Below, one piece after another: positions 1 to 8,771 of a DNA stretch of 64,000 nt. The stretch comes from Pelagibacterium flavum (GTDB taxonomy: Bacteria > Pseudomonadota > Alphaproteobacteria > Rhizobiales > Devosiaceae), in NCBI RefSeq assembly GCF_025854335.1, contig NZ_CP107716.1, positions 1,915,001-1,979,000 of the forward strand, in the 5' to 3' direction. The notes below the pieces were generated by a model. The model did no database searches, had not been told where the DNA came from, and saw only the letters and a list, made by a program, of their open reading frames with translations. The position numbers and the translations under genes are program-made. How positions within the stretch are numbered: the stretch's first letter is position 1; the number at the start of each line of letters is the position of its first letter.

Positions 1-2
1 GT

Positions 3-881
3 TCGTATATGTTTACGGGCCCGACGGGTGTGGGCAAGACCGAGGTGGCCAAGCAACTCGCCGATACGCTCGGGGTGGAGCTTTTGCGCTTCGACATGTC
101 CGAATACATGGAGCGTCACACCGTTTCGCGGCTGATCGGCGCGCCTCCGGGTTATGTCGGGTTCGACCAGGGCGGGTTGATGACCGATGGCGTCGACCAG
201 CATCCGCACTGTGTGTTGCTGCTCGACGAGATCGAAAAAGCCCATCCGGACCTGTTCAATATCCTTCTGCAGGTCATGGATCACGGCAAGCTGACCGATC
301 ATTCGGGCAAGCAGGTCGATTTCCGCAACGTCATCCTGATCATGACGTCGAACGTGGGTGCGACCGAACTGGCGAAATCGCCCATCGGCTTTGGCCGGGT
401 GCGCCAGGAAGGCGACGACGAGGAAGCGATCAACCGGATGTTCACGCCGGAGTTCCGCAACCGGCTCGATGCGATCATCTCGTTCGCGCCGCTGCCGCCG
501 TCGACGGTCAACCGGGTCGTGGAGAAGTTCATCCTTCAGCTCGAGGGCCAGCTTGCCGAGCGTGGCATCACCATCGAGCTGACGCCCGAGGCCTCCGATT
601 GGCTGGCGGCCCGCGGCTACGACGAAAAGATGGGCGCACGCCCGCTTGGTCGGGTGATCCAGGAATACGTCAAGAAGCCACTGGCCGAAGAAGTGCTGTT
701 CGGTCTGTTGCAGAAGGGCGGATCGGTGAAGGTGATCGTGGTCGGCGAGGGCAGCGAAGCGCGGCTCGAACTGGTCTCGGTTCCCCCGCGTCCGGCACGG
801 CCAAAGGCCATCACCGGACCCAAGGGCGGCAAGAAGCCGGCCCGGAAGTCCAAGCCCAAGGACGCCGAGCAGAACACCTGA
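3..881 (+). CDS. clpA: ClpA, ATP-binding subunit of ClpAP protease (C-terminal part; 5' end outside window)
   Basis: This is the second AAA+ module and C-terminus of the Clp/Hsp100 unfoldase that feeds substrates to the ClpP peptidase. The visible reading frame opens before base 1. It begins almost at the Walker A motif (GPTGVGKT), continues with Walker B (LLLDEIEKAHP) and sensor 1 (TSNVGA), and ends with the C-terminal D2-small domain carrying GARPLGRVIQ. The IGF loop that docks on ClpP is visible as IGFGR. The last 30 residues are a Lys/Pro-rich tail. clpS or the N-terminal half would lie upstream, outside the window. The identity is secure. Choice of ClpA over ClpB rests on the IGF loop and the adaptor-type C-terminus. 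Confidence 0.95.
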   Translation, partial: SYMFTGPTGVGKTEVAKQLADTLGVELLRFDMSEYMERHTVSRLIGAPPGYVGFDQGGLMTDGVDQHPHCVLLLDEIEKAHPDLFNILLQVMDHGKLTDHSGKQVDFRNVILIMTSNVGATELAKSPIGFGRVRQEGDDEEAINRMFTPEFRNRLDAIISFAPLPPSTVNRVVEKFILQLEGQLAERGITIELTPEASDWLAARGYDEKMGARPLGRVIQEYVKKPLAEEVLFGLLQKGGSVKVIVVGEGSEARLELVSVPPRPARPKAITGPKGGKKPARKSKPKDAEQNT

Positions 882-957
882 TCGAGGTTTCTTGCTAGGC
901 TGCGCGGTCGAGCCGAAAAAATCTGGAACTTTTTCTGACAGCGCTCTGGAAACTATG

Positions 958-987
958 AAAAAGGCCGGTCTCGCGACCGGCCTTTTT
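958..987. terminator. Bidirectional rho-independent terminator between clpA and the HIT gene
   Basis: A perfect 8-bp stem (GGCCGGTC / GACCGGCC) with a TCGC loop is flanked by five A on the left and five T on the right, so it can terminate both strands. It lies 77 bases after the clpA stop and 67 bases beyond the stop of the convergent HIT-family gene. Confidence 0.93.
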
Positions 988-1053
988 GTTGAGGTTTTCC
1001 CCGAACTTATCCTCAGAGTTATCCCCACTGTTCCCAAAGTTATCCACAAATGT

Positions 1054-1473
1054 TCAGAACGCGGCGCGGATCTTTTCCGCCTGGGCGGCCAGTTCGTCCT
1101 GATCGGCCATTTCGCCGGTGTGGGGGCGGAGCGGAACGCCCTCGTACATGGGAATGATGTGGAAATGGAGATGGAATACGGTCTGTCCGGCGGGGGCTTC
1201 ATTGAATTGGGCGAGGCGCAGTCCGTCGGCATCCATGGCGGTCATGACGGCTTTCGCGACCCTCTGGGTTTTCTGGATCAGATTGGCCAGCACCTGAGGC
1301 TCGGCGTCGAACAGATTGCGTGAGCCGGTCTTGGGAATGACAAGCGTATGCCCGCGCGATTGGGGCATTACGTCCATGAAGGCCAGCGTATTGTCGTCCT
1401 CATAGACCTTGTGGCTCGGGATTTCGCCCTTGAGGATCTTGCCGAAGATATTGTCCGGATCGTAAGCAGTCAT
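1054..1473 (-). CDS. HIT-family (histidine triad) nucleotide-binding protein
   Basis: A 139-residue protein of the HINT/HIT superfamily, whose members hydrolyse nucleoside phosphoramidates or related AMP conjugates. The catalytic triad region HLHFHIIP (His-x-His-x-His) sits near residue 100-107. The N-terminal IFGKILKGEIPSHKVYED block and the central MPQSRGHTLVIPK segment are typical of bacterial HinT. Length matches the family. It is the last gene of a minus-strand cluster, about 60 bases after the acyltransferase gene, and is followed by a terminator shared with clpA. The physiological substrate cannot be told from sequence. Confidence 0.92.
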   Translation of the reverse strand: MTAYDPDNIFGKILKGEIPSHKVYEDDNTLAFMDVMPQSRGHTLVIPKTGSRNLFDAEPQVLANLIQKTQRVAKAVMTAMDADGLRLAQFNEAPAGQTVFHLHFHIIPMYEGVPLRPHTGEMADQDELAAQAEKIRAAF

Positions 1474-1534
1474 AACACGCTCCCTTGCTTTTCAATCCGA
1501 GCTATAGCCGAACGGCGATCAGGAACAAACCCCG

Positions 1535-2695
1535 CTAACCCTTGCGGAAGGGCGTGTAGTCAGCCAGTTCCTGATTGTGCAGGTCGATATATCTGCGCTC
1601 GTCCTCGAGATATTCGGCAACGGCGCGGCGAAGGCCGGGGTGGACGATGTGATGGATTGAACGTGTGGTTGCGGGGGCATAGCCGCGCGCCAGCTTGTGC
1701 TGGCCCTGAGCACCCGCCTCGACGCGCGTCAGGCCGTGCGCTATGGCGAAATCGATGGCCTGATAGTAGCAGAGCTCGAAATGGAGGAACGGCACCTCCC
1801 GAATGGCGCCCCAGTTGCGCCCGTAAAGCGTGTCCGCACCAAGGAAATTGAGCGCGCCGGCAATATAGTCGGCACCGTCGCGGGCAAGCATCAGAACAAT
1901 GCTTTCGGCCATGGTTTCGGTGATGCGCGAGAAAAATTCGCGGTTGAGGTAAGGTCGGCCCCATTTGCGGGCGCCGGTGTCCATATAGAACTCATAAAAG
2001 GCGTCCCAGTGCGTTTCGGTCAGATCGCTCCCGGTCACCCATTCGCAGGTGATGCCGTCAATCAGCGCTTCGCGGCGCTCGCGGCGGATGGCCTTGCGCT
2101 TGCGTGATTGCAGCGTGTCGAGGAAATCGTCGAACGTCTTGAACCCATCATTGGTCCAGTGAAACTGGGTGTCGTGGCGCACCAACCAATTCGCGCTGGC
2201 GGCGATGGCTTCTTCGTCGCTGGTCACGAAGGTCGCGTGGACCGATGATGCGCCGAGCCGCTCGGCCAGCGCCTCGGACGCTTGCAGCAGCAGCGTCTGG
2301 GTATCTGCGCTGCCGTCTGCCGTCAGCAGTTTCGGCGCGCTGGCCGGGGTGAACGGCACCGAGGACTGCAGCTTTGGGTAGTAGTTTCCCCCGGCCCGCT
2401 GGATGGCATCGGCCCAGGCGTGATCGAAGACGTATTCGCCCATCGAGTGCGATTTGAGAAATAGCGGCATCAGCCCGACGGGCTCGTCGCCGCGCGAAAT
2501 CAGGATGTGCTGGGGCTGCCAGCCGGTTGCGCCGGTGGCGCATCCTGACTCCTCGAGTGCCAAGAAAAACGCGTGTTCAAGAAACGGATTGCCGGGCTTT
2601 CCTCCACCACAGGATGCAAGAGCATTCCAAGTCGTGGAGGGGATGGAGGCGGTGGTTGGATGAACCGAGATCGTCAGTTCGGAATTTTCACTCAC
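1535..2695 (-). CDS. COG3146-family (GNAT/FemAB-like) acyltransferase
   Basis: A 386-residue protein of the family annotated as peptidoglycan biosynthesis protein/GNAT acyltransferase (COG3146, formerly DUF482). Recognisable blocks are the N-terminal NPFLEHAFFLALEESG, the central RKRKAIRRERR segment, KWGRPYLNREFF, and the C-terminal FELCYYQAIDFAIAHGLTRVEAGAQGQHKLARGYAP stretch (split here: LCYYQAIDFAI, then VEAGAQGQHKLARG). The fold is expected to be a FemAB-like double acetyltransferase; the substrate is not known. Its start overlaps the stop of the upstream phosphodiesterase gene by 4 bases, indicating translational coupling. Confidence 0.88.
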   Translation of the reverse strand: MSENSELTISVHPTTASIPSTTWNALASCGGGKPGNPFLEHAFFLALEESGCATGATGWQPQHILISRGDEPVGLMPLFLKSHSMGEYVFDHAWADAIQRAGGNYYPKLQSSVPFTPASAPKLLTADGSADTQTLLLQASEALAERLGASSVHATFVTSDEEAIAASANWLVRHDTQFHWTNDGFKTFDDFLDTLQSRKRKAIRRERREALIDGITCEWVTGSDLTETHWDAFYEFYMDTGARKWGRPYLNREFFSRITETMAESIVLMLARDGADYIAGALNFLGADTLYGRNWGAIREVPFLHFELCYYQAIDFAIAHGLTRVEAGAQGQHKLARGYAPATTRSIHHIVHPGLRRAVAEYLEDERRYIDLHNQELADYTPFRKG

Positions 2696-3441
2696 GCTTC
2701 GGGATCGAATCCTTCAAACACTATCTGGTCGGCGTGCTGTAACGCCGCTTCCGCTTCGGCTTTGGAGCGCACCGTCCAAGTCATCACCTTGATGCCGAAT
2801 GCCCGGCGCAGGCGGATCATCGGGGCCGTCAATGCGGTACGTTCACATGATATGAATGTGAAGTGCGAGGCGGCCCTGTGCAAGGTATTGCGCAGAACAA
2901 ATTTCTGCGCGCCCTGGAGGTGATCGGCGTGGCTCTTGTAGTCGTAGGTGATGATGCCCAGCGGCCCGCGATAGCCCTTCTGGTGCAGGACGCTGAGCGC
3001 CAGAGGGTCGAAGGATTTGAAGGCGAGCGGGCCTGCGTATTCGGCGATTTCGGAAAAGACCTTTTCGGCCAGCAGCCGGGTTTGCTCGGGATATTCCTGC
3101 TGCTTGATCTCGACGACCAGACCCACTTGCCCGGCAATGCCCGCGAGAAACTCGGCAAAGCGGATCGGGGTGTCGCCACTGGCGCTGCCGGTGAGCGGCA
3201 GCGCGCATAGTGCCTGGGCCGTCATCTCGGAAACCAGACCGTCCTGGCCAGTCAACCGCGCCAGGTCCTTGTCATGAAAGACCACTGCTTCTCCGTCCTG
3301 GGTCAGCTGCACGTCACATTCGATGGCAAAACCGCGATTTATCGCCGCCGCGAAGGCCGATCGGGAATTTTCGATGATGCCGTTGGCTTTGTCGTGAAAG
3401 CCGCGATGGGCGATGGGGCGGTTGAAGGGAAAGTCGGTCAT
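2692..3441 (-). CDS. Glycerophosphodiester phosphodiesterase (GDPD) family protein
   Basis: A 249-residue TIM-barrel enzyme of the GDPD family, expected to hydrolyse glycerophosphodiesters to glycerol-3-phosphate and an alcohol. The catalytic elements are present: IAHRG near residue 10, the ENS..AF block, IECDVQLT with the metal-binding Glu and Asp, and VVFHDKDL. There is no signal peptide, so it is probably cytoplasmic. It lies 32 bases after ridA and overlaps the following acyltransferase gene by 4 bases. In this order (ridA-GDPD-COG3146-HIT) it forms part of a compact minus-strand cluster. Confidence 0.92.
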   Translation of the reverse strand: MTDFPFNRPIAHRGFHDKANGIIENSRSAFAAAINRGFAIECDVQLTQDGEAVVFHDKDLARLTGQDGLVSEMTAQALCALPLTGSASGDTPIRFAEFLAGIAGQVGLVVEIKQQEYPEQTRLLAEKVFSEIAEYAGPLAFKSFDPLALSVLHQKGYRGPLGIITYDYKSHADHLQGAQKFVLRNTLHRAASHFTFISCERTALTAPMIRLRRAFGIKVMTWTVRSKAEAEAALQHADQIVFEGFDPEA

Positions 3442-3473
3442 GGGGCCTGAATGGTAAGCAGAAAAAGGGGCGG

Positions 3474-3926
3474 CTATTCGATCTCGATGATGGCGTCGAT
3501 TTCGACGGCAGCGCCAAGGGGAAGGGAGGCTACGCCAAACGCAGCGCGGGCGTGCTTACCCGTGTCGCCCAACAGTTTTATGAACAGATCTGAAGCCCCA
3601 TTGGCAACGATATGCTGCTCGTTGAAATCGGGTGTCGAGGCAACGAGGACTGTCAGTTTCTGGATGGCCTTGACCTGGGACAGCGCCACGACGGTATTGA
3701 CCTGGGCCAGAATGTTGATGGCGCAGAGCTCGGCAGCCTTCTGCCCGGCGGCTACGTCGACATCTTTGCCAAGGCAGCCCTTGATGAGCCCATCGGGTCC
3801 CTGGGAAAGCTGGCCGGATACAAACAGCAGCTTGCCCGACTGGCGCACCGGGACATAGCTGGCTGCAGGGGCCGATGGGGTGGGCAGTGTGTAGCCCAGA
3901 TCATTGAGTTTCTGTTCGATCGTCAT
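3474..3926 (-). CDS. RidA/YjgF-family enamine/imine deaminase-like protein
   Basis: A 150-residue member of the Rid (YjgF/YER057c/UK114) family. The N-terminal segment YVPVRQSGKLLFVSGQLS and the C-terminal LPLGAAVEIDAIIE are diagnostic. The arginine that binds the substrate carboxylate in RidA appears retained in the KHARAAFGVASLP block. Members of this branch (COG0251, 150-155 residues) are slightly longer than archetypal RidA (about 128), and their substrate may differ. The start overlaps the 3' end of dinB by 26 bases. Confidence 0.9.
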   Translation of the reverse strand: MTIEQKLNDLGYTLPTPSAPAASYVPVRQSGKLLFVSGQLSQGPDGLIKGCLGKDVDVAAGQKAAELCAINILAQVNTVVALSQVKAIQKLTVLVASTPDFNEQHIVANGASDLFIKLLGDTGKHARAAFGVASLPLGAAVEIDAIIEIE

Positions 3927-5229
3927 CGTCGCTCTCCGGTTTGATCTTTGTGGTTTTCGACTGGCGGTAGAGTTTGCCGCGCACCAGGGCTTCGCGGCCG
4001 TATTTGTCGCGCACCTTGTCCATGGCCCGCTCGGCGGCCGCCTTGCGGGCGATCTCGGGTTCGATCAGATCGACCGGATCGATGCCGGTGGCGGCCTCGA
4101 GACCGGTAACACCGATCCCCAGCAGGCGAAAGGCCGTGCCGTCCACTTCGCGGGCCAGCAGTTTCACGCCGGTTTCATAGAGCGTCGTGGCGAGCTGGGT
4201 GGGCAGCATGATGTGCTGGGCGCGGGTCCGGGATTTGAAGCCCGCGGTCTTGAGCTTGATGGTGACGGTATCGCCGACCAGTTGCTGTTTCTTGAGCCGT
4301 TCGGAGAGCCGCTCGCATAAGGAGAGCAGGGCGGTAGAGAGGGACTCGAAGTCGGAAAGGTCGGCGAAGAATGTTGTCTCGGTGCTCACCGATTTGGTTT
4401 CGCGGTCGATCGAAACACGCCGATAATCTTCGCCGCGCGCCAGCTTGGCCAGTCGCGCCCCCATTTCGCCATAGCGGCGCATGAGATCTTCGGGCGAGCG
4501 CTGCTGAAGCTGGCCGATGGTGACGAGGCCGTCCTTGCGCAGCGTTTCGGCCATGACCTTGCCGACGCCGAAAATCACGGTGATGGGCTTTTGGGCCAGC
4601 AGCGATACGGTTTCGGCCTCGCCGATGATCGCAAAGCCGCGCGGCTTGTCGAGCTCGGAGGCGATCTTGGCGAGGAACTTGTTGTGGCTCAGGCCGATCG
4701 AAATGGTAACGCCGATCTCGTCCTCGATCCGCTTGGCCAGCCGGGCCAGCGAAACCGCCGGCGCAGCCTTGTGCACCTTTTCGGTGCCGGACAGATCGAG
4801 AAACGCTTCATCGATGGAGAGCGGCTGGACGAGAGGGGTCAGCGAATCCATCAACGTGCGGATCTGGCGGCTGACGCCGACATATTTGGCCATGTCGGGC
4901 TTGATGATGACGCCCTGCGGGCAGAGGCGTTTCGCCTGAAACATCGGCATTGCCGATTTCACGCCGCTCATGCGGGCAATGTAGCAGCATGTGGCGACGA
5001 CGCCGCGCTGCCCGCCGCCGACGATCAATGGCTTGTCGATCAGGGAGGGATCGTCCCGCTTTTCGACCGAGGCATAAAAGGCATCGCAATCGATGTGGGC
5101 GATGGAAAGGGAAAACAGCTCGGGATGGGCCAGGATGCGGGGCGATCCGCATTTGGCGCAGCGGTCGGGAGCCTTTGGGCCTTGCCCTGTCGCAAAGCAA
5201 TCGCGGCACAGATGTCCGCCGACGGGCAT
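3901..5229 (-). CDS. dinB: DNA polymerase IV (Y-family translesion polymerase) with N-terminal zinc-ribbon-like extension
   Basis: A 442-residue Y-family polymerase for error-prone bypass of DNA lesions. The palm begins at IAHIDCDAFYASVEKRDDPSL. The second catalytic acidic pair is in SIDEAFLDLSG. The thumb/little-finger region follows, including FGVGKVMAETLRKDG and the C-terminal domain. Before the polymerase there is an extension of about 40 residues with four cysteines (C-x2-C ... C-x2-C, at residues 8, 11, 23 and 26), likely a zinc ribbon, seen in alphaproteobacterial DinB proteins. It starts 4 bases after the DUF3572 gene and overlaps ridA at its end. Confidence 0.95.
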   Translation of the reverse strand: MPVGGHLCRDCFATGQGPKAPDRCAKCGSPRILAHPELFSLSIAHIDCDAFYASVEKRDDPSLIDKPLIVGGGQRGVVATCCYIARMSGVKSAMPMFQAKRLCPQGVIIKPDMAKYVGVSRQIRTLMDSLTPLVQPLSIDEAFLDLSGTEKVHKAAPAVSLARLAKRIEDEIGVTISIGLSHNKFLAKIASELDKPRGFAIIGEAETVSLLAQKPITVIFGVGKVMAETLRKDGLVTIGQLQQRSPEDLMRRYGEMGARLAKLARGEDYRRVSIDRETKSVSTETTFFADLSDFESLSTALLSLCERLSERLKKQQLVGDTVTIKLKTAGFKSRTRAQHIMLPTQLATTLYETGVKLLAREVDGTAFRLLGIGVTGLEAATGIDPVDLIEPEIARKAAAERAMDKVRDKYGREALVRGKLYRQSKTTKIKPESDDDDRTETQ

Positions 5230-5233
5230 CGCG

Positions 5234-5509
5234 TCAACTCTGCGGGTTGAGGCCGTGCCACAGCCGCATGACGCGATTCACGTCCAGGCCGGCATTGGCG
5301 CACATGGCCAGAAGCAGGGATTCGTTGCGTCCGAAATAATCGACAAGGCCCTCGGCCAGCCCCCGTGTGCCCACCGATTCCCGCAGGCGTTGCGGCGAAT
5401 AGCCGGCCAGCGCCATGAAGCGCTCGAGTTCGTTCACGTCGGCCGCAAGCCAGGTGAGGCAGGCATCGCCAACGGACACAAGCTCTGCGGTATCGACCCT
5501 ATCGCGCAC
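5234..5509 (-). CDS. DUF3572 family protein
   Basis: A 91-residue acidic, helical protein recognised as DUF3572 by the central blocks [13 protein letters not shown] and [27 protein letters not shown] (given in two parts: [17 protein letters not shown] and AMCANAGLD). The function is unknown. It immediately precedes dinB on the minus strand, and divK is transcribed divergently about 100 bases away, an arrangement common in Hyphomicrobiales. The start codon is inferred from the length of the family; the intergenic region 5510-5609 should hold both promoters. Confidence 0.82.
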   Translation of the reverse strand: MRDRVDTAELVSVGDACLTWLAADVNELERFMALAGYSPQRLRESVGTRGLAEGLVDYFGRNESLLLAMCANAGLDVNRVMRLWHGLNPQS

Positions 5510-5609
5510 GGTGCCAGACTCAGCTTATTTCTTGTTTCGTAACACATTGCTGTTAGCGCAAAGCAATGACAACTCAAAGCACCCGATCGCGGGTGCCGGG
5601 CGAGGTGCG

Positions 5610-5984
5610 ATGGCAAAGACCGTCATGATCGTGGAAGACAATGAGCTTAACATGAAGCTCTTTCACGACCTGCTCGAATCCCGTGGATACGATACCGTCC
5701 AGACCCGCAATGGGCTGGAGGCGCTGGAGTTGGCGCGTGAGCACCGTCCCGATCTGATCCTGATGGACATCCAGCTTCCCGAAGTGTCGGGGCTTGTGGT
5801 CACCAAATGGCTCAAGGAAGACGATGACCTTGCCCACATTCCGGTGATCGCGGTTACCGCCTTTGCCATGAAGGGCGACGAAGAGCGCATCCTGTCGGGG
5901 GGATGTGAGGGTTACATCTCGAAACCCATTTCGGTGCCTCACTTTTTGGAAACGATTGAAGGCTATATTGGCAAGGCCGAATAG
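5610..5984 (+). CDS. divK: Single-domain response regulator DivK
   Basis: A 124-residue stand-alone receiver domain. It has the acidic pair ED near residues 9-10, the phospho-acceptor Asp53 in [13 protein letters not shown], the Thr/Ser switch in VTAFAM and the Lys in ISKPIS. In Caulobacter, DivK is phosphorylated by DivJ/PleC and controls DivL-CckA-CtrA signalling. Position next to pleD supports the name. I chose the ATG at 5610 ([11 protein letters not shown]), because the longer frame upstream adds 65 residues with no family counterpart and runs through the promoter region. Confidence 0.95.
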   Translation: MAKTVMIVEDNELNMKLFHDLLESRGYDTVQTRNGLEALELAREHRPDLILMDIQLPEVSGLVVTKWLKEDDDLAHIPVIAVTAFAMKGDEERILSGGCEGYISKPISVPHFLETIEGYIGKAE

Positions 5985-6026
5985 CCAGAAAGCAAATCTT
6001 CATTCAGGGCCGAAGGGACGCGCGCC

Positions 6027-7397
6027 GTGACTGCACGAGTGCTCATCGTTGATGACATTCCCACCAATGTGAAATTGCTCGAGGCGCGCCTGCTCGCCGA
6101 GTATTTCGACGTTGTGACGGCCGCCTCCGGCGCCCAAGCGATCGAAATTTGCCGCAGCCAGGACATCGATATCGTCCTGCTCGATGTGATGATGCCGGAG
6201 ATGGACGGATTTGCCTGCTGTCAGATTCTCAAGCGCGACGCTGCAACGGCCCATATCCCCGTCGTCATGATCACCGCCCTCGATCAGCCTTCGGACCGCG
6301 TGCGCGGCCTTGAAGCCGGTGCCGACGACTTTCTGACCAAGCCGGTCGACGATGTTCAGCTGCTGGCGCGAGTGAAGAGCCTGGCCCGCCTCAAGGGGTT
6401 GGGTGACGAATTGCGCGCCCGCACGCGCACCAGCCACGAACTGGCACTGGAAGACACGGCGCGCACCGAGTTCGGCATTCCCGTCGATGCCGGCCGGATT
6501 CTGGTCATCGACACCGAACGGGGGCGAGCCGAGCGCGTCGAGGCATATCTGCGCAATTCCCACAAGGTCACGATTCTGTCCGACCCCTCGGAAGCGGTGT
6601 TCCAGATGTCGGGCGGGGAGTTCGAGCTCGCCATTGTTTCGATGGCTCTGGAAGGTTTCGATCCGCTGCGCATCTGTTCCCAGATTCGCACCGTCGATCA
6701 GACCCGCTCTGTTCCCATCATCCTTGTTGCCGAGGAAAAGGACCGCCCGCAGGTGGTCAAGGCGCTCGACCTCGGGGTCAATGATTTCATCATGCGGCCC
6801 ATAGAGCGCCACGAGCTTTCGGCGCGGGTCAAGACCCAGATCCGTCGCCAGCGCTATACGGTCGAATTGCGCGAGAGCCTCAATTCGACAATGGCCATGG
6901 CGGTGATCGATGAGCTGACCGGGCTCTATAACCGGCGCTATTTCGAGCGGCATCTGGCGATGGTGCTCAACAAGGCGCAGGAGCAGGATCGCGATATGGC
7001 GGTGATGCTGCTCGATATCGATTATTTCAAGCCGGTCAACGACACCTATGGGCACGATGTGGGCGATGCCGTCCTCAAGGAGTTTGCCACACGGTTGCAG
7101 CGCAACATCCGGGGCGTCGATCTGGCCTGCCGGTTCGGTGGGGAAGAGTTCGTGGTGGTCATGCCCGACACCGACATGCGGGCGGCCCAGGGCGTTGCCG
7201 AACGTGTGCGCAGTGCGATTGCCGATGAAGGGTTTCGGGTCGGAGCCGACAGGCCGCTCAGCATTACCGTCAGCGCCGGGCTTGCGCTGAACGATCACGA
7301 TAACGATACGCCCGAATCGGTCGTCAAGCGGGCCGATATCGCGCTCTACAGGGCCAAACGTGCCGGACGCAACCGCGTGGTGCACGACGCAGCCTGA
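6027..7397 (+). CDS. pleD: PleD-type diguanylate cyclase response regulator
   Basis: A 456-residue REC-REC-GGDEF protein that makes cyclic di-GMP when phosphorylated. REC1 carries phospho-acceptor Asp53 (VLLDVMMPEMDG). REC2 (about residues 155-275) lacks the acceptor: the expected Asp position reads AIVSMALEG, as in other PleD proteins where it serves dimerisation. The cyclase domain has a RFGGEEF active site, and five residues before it RGVD forms an RxxD inhibitory site, implying product inhibition. The gene lies 42 bases after divK, probably co-transcribed. In Caulobacter this protein links DivJ/PleC signalling to stalk formation and loss of the flagellum. Confidence 0.95.
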   Translation: MTARVLIVDDIPTNVKLLEARLLAEYFDVVTAASGAQAIEICRSQDIDIVLLDVMMPEMDGFACCQILKRDAATAHIPVVMITALDQPSDRVRGLEAGADDFLTKPVDDVQLLARVKSLARLKGLGDELRARTRTSHELALEDTARTEFGIPVDAGRILVIDTERGRAERVEAYLRNSHKVTILSDPSEAVFQMSGGEFELAIVSMALEGFDPLRICSQIRTVDQTRSVPIILVAEEKDRPQVVKALDLGVNDFIMRPIERHELSARVKTQIRRQRYTVELRESLNSTMAMAVIDELTGLYNRRYFERHLAMVLNKAQEQDRDMAVMLLDIDYFKPVNDTYGHDVGDAVLKEFATRLQRNIRGVDLACRFGGEEFVVVMPDTDMRAAQGVAERVRSAIADEGFRVGADRPLSITVSAGLALNDHDNDTPESVVKRADIALYRAKRAGRNRVVHDAA

Positions 7398-7802
7398 TCG
7401 GGGCGGCGGCGGTAAGGTTAACCTTTCATTATTAATGGCAAAACCGGAGCTGAACGGCCCTGGAATGCTTGGCGTTCGGCTGGGCGCGGAGTAGGTTGCC
7501 AGCACTGAGACGGACGCGTTCACGCAATCCCGTCCAGTACAAATCCCTACGGTTTTTCAGGTCCGCCGCAACTCCTGATCCCGTAGGGCGGCTGGCCCGG
7601 TATCGGACAAGAGTGGCCTCTTCGACAAACCGGACCGGGTCAGCCAACCCCCACCTCATCTCGACCGCATCAAATGCCGTGTTTCACGCGCGCCGAAGGC
7701 ATGGAATTGCCGGGTCGGGTGTAACCGCGCGAAGGCCAAATCGGGAACGCAATCGCTTCTGGAATCTTAAACTATGGCCAATAGCGGCTCCAGGAGGATC
7801 GG
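7398..7802. other. Intergenic region of 405 bases without a supported gene
   Basis: Between pleD and the exported-protein gene I see no convincing reading frame, tRNA or terminator. The AT-rich start holds a TTAA followed after 7 bases by TTAT (near 7419), one mismatch from a CtrA box, but it sits downstream of pleD and 380 bases from the next start, so its role is doubtful. A Shine-Dalgarno (AGGAGG) precedes the start at 7803. Confidence 0.5.
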
Positions 7803-8411
7803 ATGCAACGCTGGGTGACCGTTACACTGGTTGGAGTTGTGCTCCTTGCCAGCGTCACGTTTCCGCAGGCTCAAGAGATGCCGAGTTCGGACGATGGGCT
7901 CTATGCGGACTCCATCGCGATATTCGGCGGGCACTACACGAAGGGTGATTTTGGGCAGTCATTCAATCCTGTGGCCGTGCCTTATGAGGACAATGTCGTG
8001 CTGGGTATTGGCGTTCGGCAAGACGGCCCTGTCCGGGACGACGGTATCGCCGTCGGATGGGAAACGGGCGGTGCAGTTCGCGCGGGTGAAACGACCAGCG
8101 CAGAAGTGTGGTCAGGGCCATATGTGGGGCACGACGGAATCGAATTGGGCGAAGCTGTGAAAGTATCGCCTTCGGTGACGTTCGGTCTCAGCGCCGTCAC
8201 CGGCTCGATGAGCTCCGAACAGCGGCGTGCACGTTCCGAAGGGGGCTCACCGGAGTTGTTGTTTTACCTCAGTCCGGAAATTGCGCTGTCTTCGGTGCAA
8301 AATCCGGACACGGAGGTATTCTGGAGGCTCCATCACAGATCCGGCGCCTGGGGCACAATCGGCGCCGGTTCGGCAAATGCGACGACAGTGGGTCTTCGCC
8401 AGCATTTCTAG
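7803..8411 (+). CDS. Exported protein, probable outer-membrane beta-barrel (acyloxyacyl-hydrolase/PagL-like)
   Basis: A 202-residue protein with a Sec signal peptide (VTLVGVVLLASVTFPQAQ, cleavage probably after AQA or AQ around residue 24). The mature part is Gly- and aromatic-rich with alternating hydrophobic residues, and it ends in Phe, as outer-membrane barrels do. The end of the protein carries HHRSGAWGT (His178-x-Ser180), followed by a terminal strand TVGLRQHF. This resembles the His-x-Ser active site of lipid A deacylase PagL and related acyloxyacyl hydrolases. A good Shine-Dalgarno (AGGAGG) precedes the ATG. The barrel is fairly likely; the enzymatic role is a hypothesis. Confidence 0.6.
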   Translation: MQRWVTVTLVGVVLLASVTFPQAQEMPSSDDGLYADSIAIFGGHYTKGDFGQSFNPVAVPYEDNVVLGIGVRQDGPVRDDGIAVGWETGGAVRAGETTSAEVWSGPYVGHDGIELGEAVKVSPSVTFGLSAVTGSMSSEQRRARSEGGSPELLFYLSPEIALSSVQNPDTEVFWRLHHRSGAWGTIGAGSANATTVGLRQHF

Positions 8412-8444
8412 ACCGTCCGCTTGCGACTGCTCGATGCGACCAAC

Positions 8445-8470
8445 AAAAAACCCCGCTGAATGGCGGGGTT
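8445..8470 (-). terminator. Rho-independent terminator of the rpmG operon
   Basis: Read on the minus strand: an 8-bp perfect stem AACCCCGC / GCGGGGTT with a 6-base loop followed by a run of six T. It lies about 32 bases beyond the rpmG stop codon. Confidence 0.9.
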
Positions 8471-8501
8471 CATGTTCGTTCAGAAGGGGCCTTTGACCAA
8501 A

Positions 8502-8669
8502 TTATTTGATCTTGGCTTCCTTGAATTCAACGTGCTTGCGAACAACCGGGTCATACTTGCGGAACGAGAGCTTCTCGGTCGCGGTACGGGTGTTCTTTTT
8601 GGCGACGTAGTAAAAGCCGGTGTCGGCTGTCGAAACCAGCTTGATCTTGATCGTGTTGGACTTTGCCAT
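8502..8669 (-). CDS. rpmG: 50S ribosomal protein L33
   Basis: A 55-residue basic protein beginning [13 protein letters not shown], with the conserved block [11 protein letters not shown] and ending EFKEAKIK, which is the alphaproteobacterial L33 length and sequence type. It lacks the CxxC pairs of zinc-binding L33 paralogues, so it is the C-minus form. It is the distal gene of the topA-rnr-DUF983-rpmG neighbourhood, about 100 bases downstream of the DUF983 gene, and is followed by a terminator. Confidence 0.97.
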   Translation of the reverse strand: MAKSNTIKIKLVSTADTGFYYVAKKNTRTATEKLSFRKYDPVVRKHVEFKEAKIK

Positions 8670-8771
8670 CGCGGTAGCCTTTGAAACAAACAGGCCGCGC
8701 GACGGTTTTGCGCACGGCTCAGGAAATGAGTTGGGCGCAAACTATGCATTTCGCGCCAAAAGTCAAGCGGA

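Noticed and set aside
6000..7523. 507-codon minus-strand frame
   Set aside because: Antisense shadow of pleD; no motif, and the sense protein is complete.
7398..7802. Possible tRNA or small RNA in the pleD downstream gap
   Set aside because: I looked for a clover-leaf with a TTCGA loop and found none; short inverted blocks do not assemble.
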